Shown one piece after another: positions 6,618 to 14,229 of a stretch of DNA of 21,525 nt (position 1 is its first letter; the number at the start of each line of letters is the position of its first letter). The notes below the pieces were generated by a model, which saw only the letters and a program-made list of their open reading frames with translations, had not been told where the DNA came from and did no database searches. The translations under genes were made by a program, and so were the position numbers. This stretch comes from Domibacillus sp. (GTDB taxonomy: Bacteria > Bacillota > Bacilli > Bacillales > Domibacillaceae): assembly GCA_031177795.1 (NCBI GenBank), contig JAPSKG010000007.1:1-21525 (forward strand). The letters are read 5' to 3'.

Positions 6618-7673
6618 ATGGGAAAAATCTTTGCTGCTATGGTCGCAATCGGTGTTCCATTAACCGTTGCAGGATCATTTTTGCATTGGCCGAGTGTTGT
6701 AATGTTTGTTATTTGCAGTGCTACAGTCATTGCATTGTCCAGTTATATGGGCCGGGCAACTGAAAGCCTTGCTATTGTCGTTGGGCCGCGGATTGGTGGC
6801 TTGTTGAATGCAACATTTGGAAATGCAGTAGAACTTATTATTTCTATTTTTGCTTTAAAAGCAGGACTGGTTGGTGTCGTACTGGCTTCCTTAACCGGGT
6901 CTGTTCTTGGAAACTTGCTGCTTGTTGCGGGTTTATCTTTTTTTATGGGCGGACTGAAATTTAAGCGGCAGACGTTCAGCGTCCATGACGCCACGCATAA
7001 CTCGGCTTTGTTGATTTTTGCAGTAGTTGTCGCATTTGTTATTCCAGAAATTTTTTCAATGACAATGTCAGAAGAAAAAACATTAAATTTAAGTGTGGGC
7101 ATTTCAATTATTATGATTGGCTTGTATCTGGCCGGGCTTCTTTTTAAACTTGTTACCCACCGCGGCGTATATGCATCAGAAGGAACAGAAGCATCCCATC
7201 ATGAAGAGGTAGCTGAATGGGGCAAGAAAAAAGCATTAATCATTTTGCTTGCCGCAACAGTAGCGGTTGCGTATGTGGCAGAAAGCCTTGTACACACGTT
7301 TCAAGCCGTCGGTGAACAGTTTGGCTGGTCTGAATTGTTTATTGGGGTTATTATCGTGGCCATTGTCGGAAACGCAGCTGAACATGCTTCTGCTATTTTA
7401 ATGGCTATGAAAAACAAAATGGATATAGCTGTTGAAATCGCGATTGGTTCCACTTTGCAAATTGCCATGTTTGTTGCTCCAGTTCTTGTACTTATTTCTT
7501 TGCTGTTTCCAACACCAATGCCGCTTGTTTTTTCTATCCCGGAACTGGTCTCCATGATTACAGCTGTTTTTCTTGCTGTTAGTATTTCTAACGATGGGGA
7601 AACAAACTGGTTTGAAGGGTTGACACTTCTCGCTGCATACTTCATTATGGGCATTGGCTTTTATTTACTGTAA
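6618..7673 (+). CDS. yfkE: Ca2+/H+ antiporter, CaCA superfamily (YfkE/ChaA-like)
   Basis: Membrane exchanger of 351 residues that expels Ca2+ from the cytoplasm in exchange for protons. Two inverted halves are visible. The first carries LLNATFGNAVELI (62-74) with the ion-binding Glu at 72, the second VGNAAEHASAI (250-260) with Glu 255; these are the positions I recall as catalytic in the solved B. subtilis YfkE. A histidine-containing acidic loop (about 181-200) joins the halves. Upstream ATGs at 6576 and 6603 are in frame, but 6618 gives the B. subtilis length and the glutamate numbering fits exactly. GGAGAGTGGG lies upstream. It is followed 22 bases later by a small conserved gene, and the pair ends at a terminator. 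A sigma-B-like element precedes it. Confidence 0.92.
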   Translation: MGKIFAAMVAIGVPLTVAGSFLHWPSVVMFVICSATVIALSSYMGRATESLAIVVGPRIGGLLNATFGNAVELIISIFALKAGLVGVVLASLTGSVLGNLLLVAGLSFFMGGLKFKRQTFSVHDATHNSALLIFAVVVAFVIPEIFSMTMSEEKTLNLSVGISIIMIGLYLAGLLFKLVTHRGVYASEGTEASHHEEVAEWGKKKALIILLAATVAVAYVAESLVHTFQAVGEQFGWSELFIGVIIVAIVGNAAEHASAILMAMKNKMDIAVEIAIGSTLQIAMFVAPVLVLISLLFPTPMPLVFSIPELVSMITAVFLAVSISNDGETNWFEGLTLLAAYFIMGIGFYLL

Positions 7674-7695
7674 CAAAGAGAAGGGAAGAGCAGCT

Positions 7696-7875
7696 TTGAA
7701 ACCAATTCATGACAAGGAAAAACAAGTTGTTTATTTAAAAGAGCGACTGAATATTTTTATGGAAGTACTGGATTCCATTGATCCAGAAGAAACAGAAGTG
7801 GAAGATATTGATCGGCTAATTGAAATGATTGATGATATTGAACTCAAGTGTGAACAATTTCGCACTCGAGGTTAA
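7696..7875 (+). CDS. Small conserved acidic protein (SE1561-like), unknown function
   Basis: Protein of 59 residues, rich in Glu, Asp, Leu and Ile, with no membrane segment, predicted mostly helical. The C-terminal half, DSIDPEETEVEDIDRLIEMIDDIELKCEQF, resembles what I recall of the short SE1561 family of Bacillota; that match is from memory and modest. I chose the TTG at 7696 because AGAAGGGAAGAG lies just upstream and because the longer frame overlaps the end of yfkE in a lysine/arginine-rich segment without family character. It is 22 bases downstream of yfkE and shares its terminator, so it is probably co-transcribed. The function is unknown. Confidence 0.65.
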   Translation: MKPIHDKEKQVVYLKERLNIFMEVLDSIDPEETEVEDIDRLIEMIDDIELKCEQFRTRG

Positions 7876-7876
7876 T

Positions 7877-7917
7877 AAATCCCCTCAATGTGTTAAACAT
7901 TGAGGGGATTTTGTTTT
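7877..7917 (+). terminator. Intrinsic terminator of the yfkE unit
   Basis: A perfect 15-bp stem, AAATCCCCTCAATGT (7877-7891) with ACATTGAGGGGATTT (7897-7911), 5-base loop, followed by TGTTTT. Confidence 0.92.
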
Positions 7918-8012
7918 AAAAGCCACCCGGTCATTTTTATGAAGGTGAAAAAGAGATTAACTGCCTAACAGTGCCGTTGCTTCTTATGCCTCTCATTTTT
8001 CAGCTTCTTTAC

Positions 8013-8026
8013 TGAAACCGTTTGCG
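8013..8026 (+). promoter_or_regulatory. Imperfect cre-like (CcpA) site upstream of fumA
   Basis: TGAAACCGTTTGCG matches the Bacillus cre consensus TGWNANCGNTNWCA except at two conserved positions near the 3' end. It lies just upstream of the predicted -35 of fumA. By itself this is weak evidence for catabolite control. Confidence 0.25.
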
Positions 8027-8034
8027 ATTTGCTC

Positions 8035-8063
8035 TTTAAAACGTGAAATTACAAGCGTATAAT
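8035..8063 (+). promoter_or_regulatory. Sigma-A promoter of fumA
   Basis: TATAAT at 8058-8063 is a perfect -10; TTTAAA at 8035-8040 is a 4/6 -35 at the optimal 17-base spacing. The leader to the ATG at 8119 is about 48 bases. Confidence 0.55.
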
Positions 8064-8118
8064 AACTATATTGACTTGATTTTATTAATAAAGAAATTCC
8101 TGAGGGGGAAATGCACTA

Positions 8119-9660
8119 ATGAATCTGGAAACATTTCAACAAAGCATGTATAAGCTAATTGTCGAAACTTCAACCAATCTTCCGAAAGATGTTCGCCGGG
8201 CAGTAAAATCAGCCAAGCTGCGGGAAAACGCTGGAACACGTTCTGCAATGAGCCTGGATACGATTACCACAAACATTAAAATGGCAGATGAAAACATTTC
8301 ACCGATCTGTCAGGATACGGGAATGCCAACATTTAAAGTGAAAACGCCTGTTGGTGTTAATCAGATACATATTCAAAAAGCAATTTATGCAGCAATAGAG
8401 CAAGCAACAAAAGATGGAAAACTTCGTCCAAACTCTGTTGATTCTCTTGATGGCTCAAATAGCGGAAACAACCTTGGGCCGGGAACTCCTGTTATTAAGT
8501 TTGAACAATGGGAAGAAGATTACATTGATGCACGTCTTATATTAAAAGGCGGAGGCTGTGAAAACAAAAACATCCAGTACAGCCTTCCATGTGAACTTGA
8601 AGGAGTCGGAAAAGCAGGCCGCGATTTAGATGGGATCCGTAAATGTATTATGCATTCCGTTTACCAGGCCCAGGGACAAGGCTGTTCAGCCGGATTTATC
8701 GGCGTTGGGATCGGCGGAGACCGGTCATCGGGGTATGACCTTGCCAAAGCGCAGCTGTTCCGCAGTGTTGATGATGTAAATGAAAATGAAGATCTGCGCA
8801 AACTCGAAGAATATGTTATGGAACATGCTAATGAGCTTGGTATTGGCACAATGGGCTTCGGAGGAGAAACAACACTTCTTGGTTGCAAAATTGGCGTGAT
8901 GAATCGCCTTCCGGCAAGCTTTTTTGTATCAGTAGCTTATAATTGCTGGGCATACCGCCGTTTAGGTGTAGCAATCAATGCTGAAACAGGCGGCATTGAC
9001 AAGTGGTTTTACCAAGAAGGAGAAGAAGTGTCATTTGATTCACTGCAACAAGAAGAACAAGAAGTAAAATCAGAAAGCCGGGTAGTTACGCTTCAAGCAC
9101 CGATTACGGAAAAGCAAATCCGGGAATTGAAAGTCGGCGATGTTGTTAAAATTAATGGCATGATGTATACGGGACGTGACGCCATTCATAAATATTTAAG
9201 CACAAATGATTCACCGGTTGATTTAAACGGGCAAATCATTTATCACTGCGGTCCGGTTATGTTAAAAGATGAAGAAGGACAATGGCATGTAAAAGCAGCG
9301 GGGCCAACAACTTCAATTCGTGAAGAGCCATACCAGGGTGATATCATGAAGCGCTTTGGTATACGTGCTGTTATTGGAAAAGGCGGAATGGGACCAAAAA
9401 CACTTCAAGCACTTGGTGAGCATGGCGGCGTTTATTTAAATGCAATCGGCGGTGCAGCCCAGTATTATGCAGATTGCATCAAAGGTGTTGAAGGTGTGGA
9501 TTTAATGAACTTTGGTATTCCGGAAGCAATGTGGCACCTTCGTGTTGAAGGATTCACAGCTGTTGTAACAATGGATTCTCATGGAAACAGCCTTCATGCA
9601 GAAGTGGATAAAACGTCTCTTGAAAAGTTAGCAGCATTTAAAGAACCAGTATTTGCGTAA
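8119..9660 (+). CDS. fumA: Class I fumarate hydratase (iron-sulfur fumarase)
   Basis: Cytoplasmic, oxygen-sensitive [4Fe-4S] enzyme of the TCA cycle that interconverts fumarate and L-malate. It has 513 residues with both domains on one chain: an N-terminal domain (about 11-285) with SPICQDTGMPTF (61-72) and KGGGCENKN (143-151), and a C-terminal swivelling domain (about 320-500) with YHCGPVML (375-382) and GKGGMGPKT (420-428). By spacing compared with class I enzymes, Cys 64, Cys 189 and Cys 276 are the likely cluster ligands. GAGGGGG precedes the ATG. B. subtilis relies on the unrelated class II enzyme CitG; whether this genome also has class II cannot be seen here. It has its own promoter and terminator and no operon partner. 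Confidence 0.93.
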   Translation: MNLETFQQSMYKLIVETSTNLPKDVRRAVKSAKLRENAGTRSAMSLDTITTNIKMADENISPICQDTGMPTFKVKTPVGVNQIHIQKAIYAAIEQATKDGKLRPNSVDSLDGSNSGNNLGPGTPVIKFEQWEEDYIDARLILKGGGCENKNIQYSLPCELEGVGKAGRDLDGIRKCIMHSVYQAQGQGCSAGFIGVGIGGDRSSGYDLAKAQLFRSVDDVNENEDLRKLEEYVMEHANELGIGTMGFGGETTLLGCKIGVMNRLPASFFVSVAYNCWAYRRLGVAINAETGGIDKWFYQEGEEVSFDSLQQEEQEVKSESRVVTLQAPITEKQIRELKVGDVVKINGMMYTGRDAIHKYLSTNDSPVDLNGQIIYHCGPVMLKDEEGQWHVKAAGPTTSIREEPYQGDIMKRFGIRAVIGKGGMGPKTLQALGEHGGVYLNAIGGAAQYYADCIKGVEGVDLMNFGIPEAMWHLRVEGFTAVVTMDSHGNSLHAEVDKTSLEKLAAFKEPVFA

Positions 9661-9664
9661 TGAA

Positions 9665-9696
9665 AAAAGCCCGACTTTGCGTCGGGCTTTTTTTTG
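9665..9696 (+). terminator. Intrinsic terminator of fumA
   Basis: AAAAGCCCGAC (9665-9675) pairs perfectly with GTCGGGCTTTT (9681-9691) over a 5-base loop, followed by a long T run. Confidence 0.92.
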
Positions 9697-9710
9697 TGAT
9701 AACTTTCCTC

Positions 9711-9740
9711 GAATGAACGGTCTTTATACAGCGCATTCTA
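9711..9740 (+). promoter_or_regulatory. Sigma-G (late forespore) promoter of pdaA
   Basis: GAATG (9711-9715) and CATTCTA (9734-9740) are separated by 18 bases. Both elements and the spacing fit the sigma-G consensus (GHATR, 18, CATNHTA) with no mismatch. B. subtilis pdaA is known to be sigma-G dependent. The leader is only about 16 bases and contains GGATGGTGGGG as ribosome binding site. Confidence 0.75.
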
Positions 9741-9762
9741 TAGAAAAAAGGATGGTGGGGCA

Positions 9763-10515
9763 ATGAAACAGTTTATTTTCTTTGTGATGTTTCTTTTTAT
9801 GCTGCCGATGATTGCAGTGTCATCGGAATCCGTTCATTGGGGATTTCAAAAAGCAACAGATGGAAAGCAAGCTGAGGCAGGAAAGCATCTGGATGAAATG
9901 CTGGCGAAGTACGATTCTTTTTACAAGGGAAGCCCAAAAAAGAAAGTGGTTTATTTAACATTTGACAACGGGTATGAAAACGGACATACAAAAACAATCT
10001 TGGATACGTTAAAAAAAGAAAAAGTTCCTGCTGCTTTTTTTGTAACAGGGCACTACGTGGAAAGTGCACCTGACTTAATCAAAAGAATGGTAAAGGAGGG
10101 CCATATTGTCGGTAATCATTCATGGCATCATTATGATTTAACAGCTGTGCCAAGCAGCACAGTTATCGAGGAAATTCAAATGGTTGAAAAAGGAGTTGCG
10201 AAATTAACCTCTCAGAAAAAAACCAAGTACGTACGGCCGCCCAGAGGGATTTTTTCTGAAAATGTGCTAAAAACCGCACAAAAAGCCGGTTATACGCATG
10301 TTATGTGGTCTATTGCTTATGTGGACTGGTATGCAGACCAGCCGAAAGGAAAGCAATACGCATACGATGAAATTATGAAGCAAATGCATCCGGGTGCGGT
10401 TATTTTACTGCATAGTGTATCAAAAGATAACGCAGAAGCGCTTCCTGACGTAATCCGGGATTTGAAAAAGAAAGGTTATACATTCAAGTCGCTTGATGAA
10501 TTTGCCGGTGCTTAA
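9763..10515 (+). CDS. pdaA: Delta-lactam-biosynthetic de-N-acetylase PdaA (spore cortex)
   Basis: Polysaccharide deacetylase of 250 residues that removes the acetyl group from muramic acid during synthesis of the muramic delta-lactam of spore cortex, needed for germination. It has an N-terminal signal or anchor segment (3-20) and acts outside the forespore membrane. The NodB domain shows motif 1 as TFDNGYENG (66-74), with Asn where most deacetylases have a second Asp, as is typical of PdaA. Motif 2 is GNHSWHH (117-123) with metal-binding His 119 and His 123, motif 3 RPPRG (158-162), and ILLHSVS (214-220) with His 217. Its own perfect sigma-G promoter fits forespore expression. Confidence 0.93.
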   Translation: MKQFIFFVMFLFMLPMIAVSSESVHWGFQKATDGKQAEAGKHLDEMLAKYDSFYKGSPKKKVVYLTFDNGYENGHTKTILDTLKKEKVPAAFFVTGHYVESAPDLIKRMVKEGHIVGNHSWHHYDLTAVPSSTVIEEIQMVEKGVAKLTSQKKTKYVRPPRGIFSENVLKTAQKAGYTHVMWSIAYVDWYADQPKGKQYAYDEIMKQMHPGAVILLHSVSKDNAEALPDVIRDLKKKGYTFKSLDEFAGA

Positions 10516-10531
10516 AGCCCGGCTTCTTTTG
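10504..10531 (+). terminator. Possible weak terminator at the end of pdaA
   Basis: GCCGG (10504-10508) and CCGGC (10519-10523), extended by an inner GC/GC pair past one bulged base, form a short hairpin that includes the stop codon and is followed by TTCTTTTG. The T tract is imperfect. Confidence 0.4.
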
Positions 10532-10575
10532 ATTGCCCTAATTCTGTGATACAGTTAGAAAAGAGGTGACACGAA

Positions 10576-11946
10576 ATGAAAAATGAAACTGAATTAAAGC
10601 CGGGACAAACGTTCCCGCTTACTATAAAGCGTCTTGGAATAAACGGGGAAGGCGTTGGTTATTTTAAACGAAAAGCTGTTTTTGTTCCAGGAGCACTTCC
10701 CGGAGAAGAAATTACGGCAGAAGCAGTGAAAGTAATGCCGAAGTTTATAGAAGCAGCGGTAAAAAAACTTCGTAAAAAATCGCCAGACAGGGTTGTGCCA
10801 CCTTGTCCTGTTTATGAACAATGCGGCGGATGCCAGCTGCAGCATTTAAATTACAGCGCCCAGTTAAAAGAAAAAAGAGAATTAATTATACAAGCGCTTG
10901 AACGCTATACTTCTTTTAATATCGGCAATTTGCTTATCCACGAAACAATTGGAATGGAAGACCCGTGGCGCTATCGGAACAAAGCGCAGTTTCCAGCCGG
11001 ATTTCATAAAGGAAAAATGATTGCAGGCTTGTACAGTAAAAATTCAAATACACTTGTTAGCATTGATAAGTGTATGGTACAGCATAATGTGATTGACAAT
11101 ACGATTGGCCTTTCCAAAAAAATCATGAATGATTTAGGCATTCCTGTTTACAGCACAAAACAAAAAGATGGCGTAAAAGCTATAGTGGTTCGTTATGGTT
11201 TTGAAACAAATGAAATTCAAGCCGTTATCGTAACAGGAAGCGAGGCGTTTCCTAAAGGAGAAGTTTTTGCAGGAAAATTAATGCGGCGGATGCCGGAAAT
11301 TAAATCGGTCGCCCATAATATTAATACGGGCAATACACATTTGGTGCTTGGAGATGTAACAAAAGTCATTGCAGGAAAAGAAACCATCTCAGAAACATTA
11401 GGCGAGTTTGAGTACGATTTGTCTGCAAGGGCTTTTTTTCAGTTAAATCCTGTACAAACAAAAAAGCTGTATGACGAAGTGAAAAAAGCGGCCAACGTGC
11501 AGCCAGAAGACAAAGTTGTCGATGCTTATTGCGGCTCTGGAACAATTGGCCTTTGGATTGGAAAAAATGCGGCTGAAGTTAGAGGCATGGACACAGTTGA
11601 AGCATCTATTAAAGATGCACGGGCCAATGCAAAAAAATACGGCGTAAATGCAGTTTATGAAGTTGGCCCGGCTGAAAAATGGCTGCCGGCCTGGAAAGAA
11701 AAAGGGTGGATTCCAGACGTGCTAGTAACAGATCCGCCTCGCACAGGACTTGATCCAAAATTGATTCAAACAATTAAAAAAATAAAGCCAGCTACTTTTG
11801 TTTATGTTTCGTGCAACCCGTCTACGCTGGCAAAAGATTTAGCGGATCTTGGAAGTGTTTATAAAATTGAGAGCATTCAGCCTGTCGACATGTTCCCGCA
11901 AACGGCACAGGTTGAAGCTGTTGTAAAGCTGAAGCGGAAAAATTAA
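10576..11946 (+). CDS. rlmD: 23S rRNA (uracil-5-)-methyltransferase, RlmD/RlmCD family
   Basis: SAM-dependent enzyme of the TrmA/RumA class, 456 residues, that makes 5-methyluridine in 23S rRNA. Domain order: N-terminal TRAM RNA-binding domain (about 5-66), [4Fe-4S] centre with Cys 77, Cys 83, Cys 86 (CPVYEQCGGC) and Cys 166, a central RNA-binding domain, and a Rossmann methyltransferase domain. That last domain has DAYCGSGTIGLW (316-327), TDPPRTGLD (385-393), the nucleophile Cys 413 in YVSCNPSTLA, and a late Glu 447 as probable base. Whether it modifies U747, U1939 or both (as B. subtilis RlmCD does) cannot be told from sequence. AGAGGTGA precedes the ATG. Its stop codon overlaps the next gene's start (TAATG), so the two are translationally coupled. 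Confidence 0.92.
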   Translation: MKNETELKPGQTFPLTIKRLGINGEGVGYFKRKAVFVPGALPGEEITAEAVKVMPKFIEAAVKKLRKKSPDRVVPPCPVYEQCGGCQLQHLNYSAQLKEKRELIIQALERYTSFNIGNLLIHETIGMEDPWRYRNKAQFPAGFHKGKMIAGLYSKNSNTLVSIDKCMVQHNVIDNTIGLSKKIMNDLGIPVYSTKQKDGVKAIVVRYGFETNEIQAVIVTGSEAFPKGEVFAGKLMRRMPEIKSVAHNINTGNTHLVLGDVTKVIAGKETISETLGEFEYDLSARAFFQLNPVQTKKLYDEVKKAANVQPEDKVVDAYCGSGTIGLWIGKNAAEVRGMDTVEASIKDARANAKKYGVNAVYEVGPAEKWLPAWKEKGWIPDVLVTDPPRTGLDPKLIQTIKKIKPATFVYVSCNPSTLAKDLADLGSVYKIESIQPVDMFPQTAQVEAVVKLKRKN

Positions 11947-12272
11947 TGTTTCACGCAATTGGTTTATTTGTTTTGGCTGGCCTTGCTGAAATTGGCGGAG
12001 GTTATTTGATCTGGCTCTGGCTACGAGAAAGCAAACCGGCCTGGTACGGCGGGCTTGGGGGACTAATCCTTGTTTTATACGGTGTGTTGCCCACTATACA
12101 AAAATTCCCTTCGTTTGGAAAAGTTTATGCGGCTTATGGAGGCATTTTCGTTATTTTATCTGTTTTGTGGGGATGGGGCATCGACAAAAAAACTCCTGAT
12201 GCTTACGACTGGATTGGGTCGTTTATTTGTTTAGTTGGGGTTGCTGTTATGCTTTGGTGGCCAAGACATTAA
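11946..12272 (+). CDS. ynfA: YnfA/UPF0060 family small membrane protein
   Basis: Inner-membrane protein of 108 residues with four hydrophobic helices (about 2-22, 31-51, 60-78, 88-105). Family hallmarks are AGLAEIGGGYLIWLWLRE near the N-terminus, YGVLPTIQ, KVYAAYGGIFVILS and the C-terminal DWIGSFICLVGVAVMLWWP. The conserved Glu in the first helix recalls small multidrug resistance pumps; efflux activity has been reported for a Shigella homologue, but the role in Bacillaceae is unproven. The start codon shares its first A with the last base of the rlmD stop, and no separate promoter is visible, so expression depends on rlmD. It ends at a bidirectional terminator. Confidence 0.88.
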   Translation: MFHAIGLFVLAGLAEIGGGYLIWLWLRESKPAWYGGLGGLILVLYGVLPTIQKFPSFGKVYAAYGGIFVILSVLWGWGIDKKTPDAYDWIGSFICLVGVAVMLWWPRH

Positions 12273-12273
12273 A

Positions 12274-12318
12274 AAACAGGCTGTTTATTTTTTTAAAAAA
12301 CAGCCTGTTTATTTAATT
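12274..12318. terminator. Bidirectional terminator between ynfA and yfhF
   Basis: AAACAGGCTGTTT (12274-12286) and AAACAGCCTGTTT (12298-12310) form a 13-bp stem; the loop is itself T7-A-rich and can pair further. T-rich tracts follow on both strands. Confidence 0.85.
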
Positions 12319-12380
12319 TTTATATAAGTAAAGAAAACAAAGCGGAAATTTTGAGAATGTTCAAGAAACCGGTTTGTTGT

Positions 12381-13289
12381 TTAACGTTTAAATAAATTTG
12401 TCAGTGCTTCCCGTACAATCGGAAATTTAAAATAAAATCCGTTTTTCAGAAGTTTATCCGGAAGCACCTTTTGGCCGTTTAAAATCAATGTGCTCATTTC
12501 ACCAAGTACAAGCTTTAAAGAAAAGCCGGGAACAAACAGCCAGTGGGGCCGCTTCAAAACAGATGCGATGGTTTTTCCAAGCGTATTCATTCTAACAGGA
12601 GCCGGAGCCGTTAAATTTACGGGGCCTTCAATCTGGTTTGTTTCGATGGCAAATCGAACGGCTCGTGCAACGTCGTGAATATGAATCCATGACATCCATT
12701 GACGCCCTGTTCCAATTTTTCCGCCAGCCCCTAACTTGTAAGGGAGGGTTATCTTTGGCAAGGCACCATTTTGTTTTCCTAAAACAAGCCCAAGACGCAT
12801 TAAAACAGTGCGAATCCCTAATTTTTTCGCTTTAACGGCTTCTTGTTCCCAGGCGGTGGCCACCCTGCTTAAAAAACTTTTTCCTGAAAGCCGAGAAGAC
12901 TCCGTGAAGGTTTCGTTCTCTGAAGCCGGGTAAATCCCAATTGCACTTGCGCTAATAAATACTAGTGGCTTTTTATTAAGTGCTTCCATAATTCGGAGTA
13001 GTTCCTTTGTTGCCCTCAACCGGCTTTCAAGTATTTGTTTTTTTCGCTTGTTTGTCCAGCGCCCACTATTCAAAGATTCACCAGCCAGATTAATAAAAAT
13101 TTCCGCACTGCCAATGTAATTTTCTGGAACTGCCCCTTCTGTTAGCCATTTTACATAGTGGATATGGCCCTTTTCTTTCTTATTTTCCTTGTTTCGCGTT
13201 AAAATATAAACATCATAGCCATGACTAACAAGCTCACTTGTCACTGCTTTTCCAATAAATCCGGTGCCACCTGCTATTACGGCTTTCAT
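12381..13289 (-). CDS. yfhF: NAD(P)-binding epimerase-like protein, TIGR01777/SulA-type (YfhF)
   Basis: Cytoplasmic protein of 302 residues of the atypical extended short-chain dehydrogenase group. The Rossmann nucleotide site is GGTGFIG (7-13), the strand motif NLAGES is at 67-72, and SASAIGIYP (113-121) carries the probable catalytic Tyr 120. The C-terminal DUF1731 region (about 250-300) includes VLPDKLLKNGFYFKFP. The substrate of this family is unknown in bacteria. AGGAGG lies eight bases before the ATG. It is transcribed away from recX. On the minus strand GTTTGC (13347-13342), 13 bases, AGGTAA (13328-13323) resembles a sigma-B promoter, which would make it a further stress gene. Confidence 0.87.
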   Translation of the reverse strand: MKAVIAGGTGFIGKAVTSELVSHGYDVYILTRNKENKKEKGHIHYVKWLTEGAVPENYIGSAEIFINLAGESLNSGRWTNKRKKQILESRLRATKELLRIMEALNKKPLVFISASAIGIYPASENETFTESSRLSGKSFLSRVATAWEQEAVKAKKLGIRTVLMRLGLVLGKQNGALPKITLPYKLGAGGKIGTGRQWMSWIHIHDVARAVRFAIETNQIEGPVNLTAPAPVRMNTLGKTIASVLKRPHWLFVPGFSLKLVLGEMSTLILNGQKVLPDKLLKNGFYFKFPIVREALTNLFKR

Positions 13290-13322
13290 ATGGGGAGCCT
13301 CCTGTCCTTTTATATAGCTAGT

Positions 13323-13347
13323 TTACCTGTTTCATTTGAAAGCAAAC
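13323..13347 (-). promoter_or_regulatory. Sigma-B-like promoter candidate of yfhF
   Basis: GTTTGC and AGGTAA on the minus strand are 13 bases apart. The GTTT core is intact but the -10 lacks the first G of GGG, so this is only a candidate. Confidence 0.35.
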
Positions 13348-13375
13348 AAAATTAACGTGCTGAGGAGGACGAAAA

Positions 13376-14167
13376 TTGGGAATCATTACGAAAATAGCCG
13401 TTCAGCAAAAACGGGCAGACCGTTATAATATAGAAGTTGATGGAGAATATGCCTTTAGTGCCGATGAAGCAGTATTGATTGAATTTAATTTAAAAAAAGG
13501 CCGAAAGCTTACACAAGCGGAAATAGAAGCAATTCAGCTTCGGGATGGTGTGCAAAAAGGACTGAACACAGCGATTCATTTTTTATCCATCCGCATGCGT
13601 TCTGAAAAAGAAGTGCGTGATTATTTAAAAAAGAAAGAAATTGAAGTGGAAGCGGCAAATGAAATTATAGAACGCCTTTGTTCAATGGGTTACTTAAATG
13701 ATGAACAATTTGCGGATGCTTTTGTTAAAACACAAATTCAAACAACTGAAAAAGGGCCGTTAATAATTTTGCGTGAGTTAAAAGAAAAAGGAATTGAAGA
13801 AAACATTTCATCTGAATTAATTGGGCAGTTTACAGAAAAAGAGCAAATTGAAAAAGCTGCCAGGATGTTTGAAAAACAGTTGAGGAAATACAAAAATGAT
13901 TCTGCTTTTTTAAAGCAAAAAAAAGCAGAGCAATATGTTTTAGCAAAAGGTTATTCATCATCAGTAATAAAAAAAGCTGCCGCTGCCGCCGAACCGGATG
14001 AAGAGCAGGAATTAGATGCTTTAAGGCATCAAGCAGAAAAAGCCCACCGCCGTTTTAAGGGGGCTTCACCAGGGGAGTACCGGCAAAAAATGAAAGCAGC
14101 GCTTTACAGAAAAGGTTTCGACTTGTCTGATATTGACAAAGCAATTGATCAGCTGGCTAATGAATAA
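13376..14167 (+). CDS. recX: Regulatory protein RecX
   Basis: Modulator of the RecA recombinase, 263 residues, binding along the RecA filament groove in the cytoplasm. The protein has an N-terminal beta-rich extension (about 1-55) as in Bacillus RecX, followed by repeated three-helix units. Typical pieces are LSIRMRSEKEVRDYLKKKEIE, RLCSMGYLNDEQFADAFVKTQI, GPLIILRELKEKGI and, near the end, KAALYRKGFDLSDIDKAI. It starts with TTG preceded by GAGGAGGAC at good distance; the length agrees with the B. subtilis protein. I see no LexA box in the 86-base divergent gap to yfhF. yfhH follows 62 bases later without a terminator between. Confidence 0.9.
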   Translation: MGIITKIAVQQKRADRYNIEVDGEYAFSADEAVLIEFNLKKGRKLTQAEIEAIQLRDGVQKGLNTAIHFLSIRMRSEKEVRDYLKKKEIEVEAANEIIERLCSMGYLNDEQFADAFVKTQIQTTEKGPLIILRELKEKGIEENISSELIGQFTEKEQIEKAARMFEKQLRKYKNDSAFLKQKKAEQYVLAKGYSSSVIKKAAAAAEPDEEQELDALRHQAEKAHRRFKGASPGEYRQKMKAALYRKGFDLSDIDKAIDQLANE

Positions 14168-14229
14168 CCTGTTCCACACGCTGGGGGCAGAAAGCAAACA
14201 ATTTGGTCGTTCTCGGGAGGAAGGTAAAA

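Noticed and set aside
6377..6730. Minus-strand open frame of 117 codons between pfeT and yfkE
   Set aside because: It overlaps the well-supported 5' end of yfkE, has no ribosome binding site, and its translation has no family-like pattern.
7918..8034. Possible riboswitch or small gene in the gap before fumA
   Set aside because: No conserved riboswitch core, no terminator/antiterminator pair and no open frame with a ribosome site; only the promoter and a weak cre-like element are supportable.
12366..12375. 10-bp palindrome AAACCGGTTT downstream of yfhF
   Set aside because: Short palindromes of this size are expected by chance; no repeats of it and no link to a promoter were seen.
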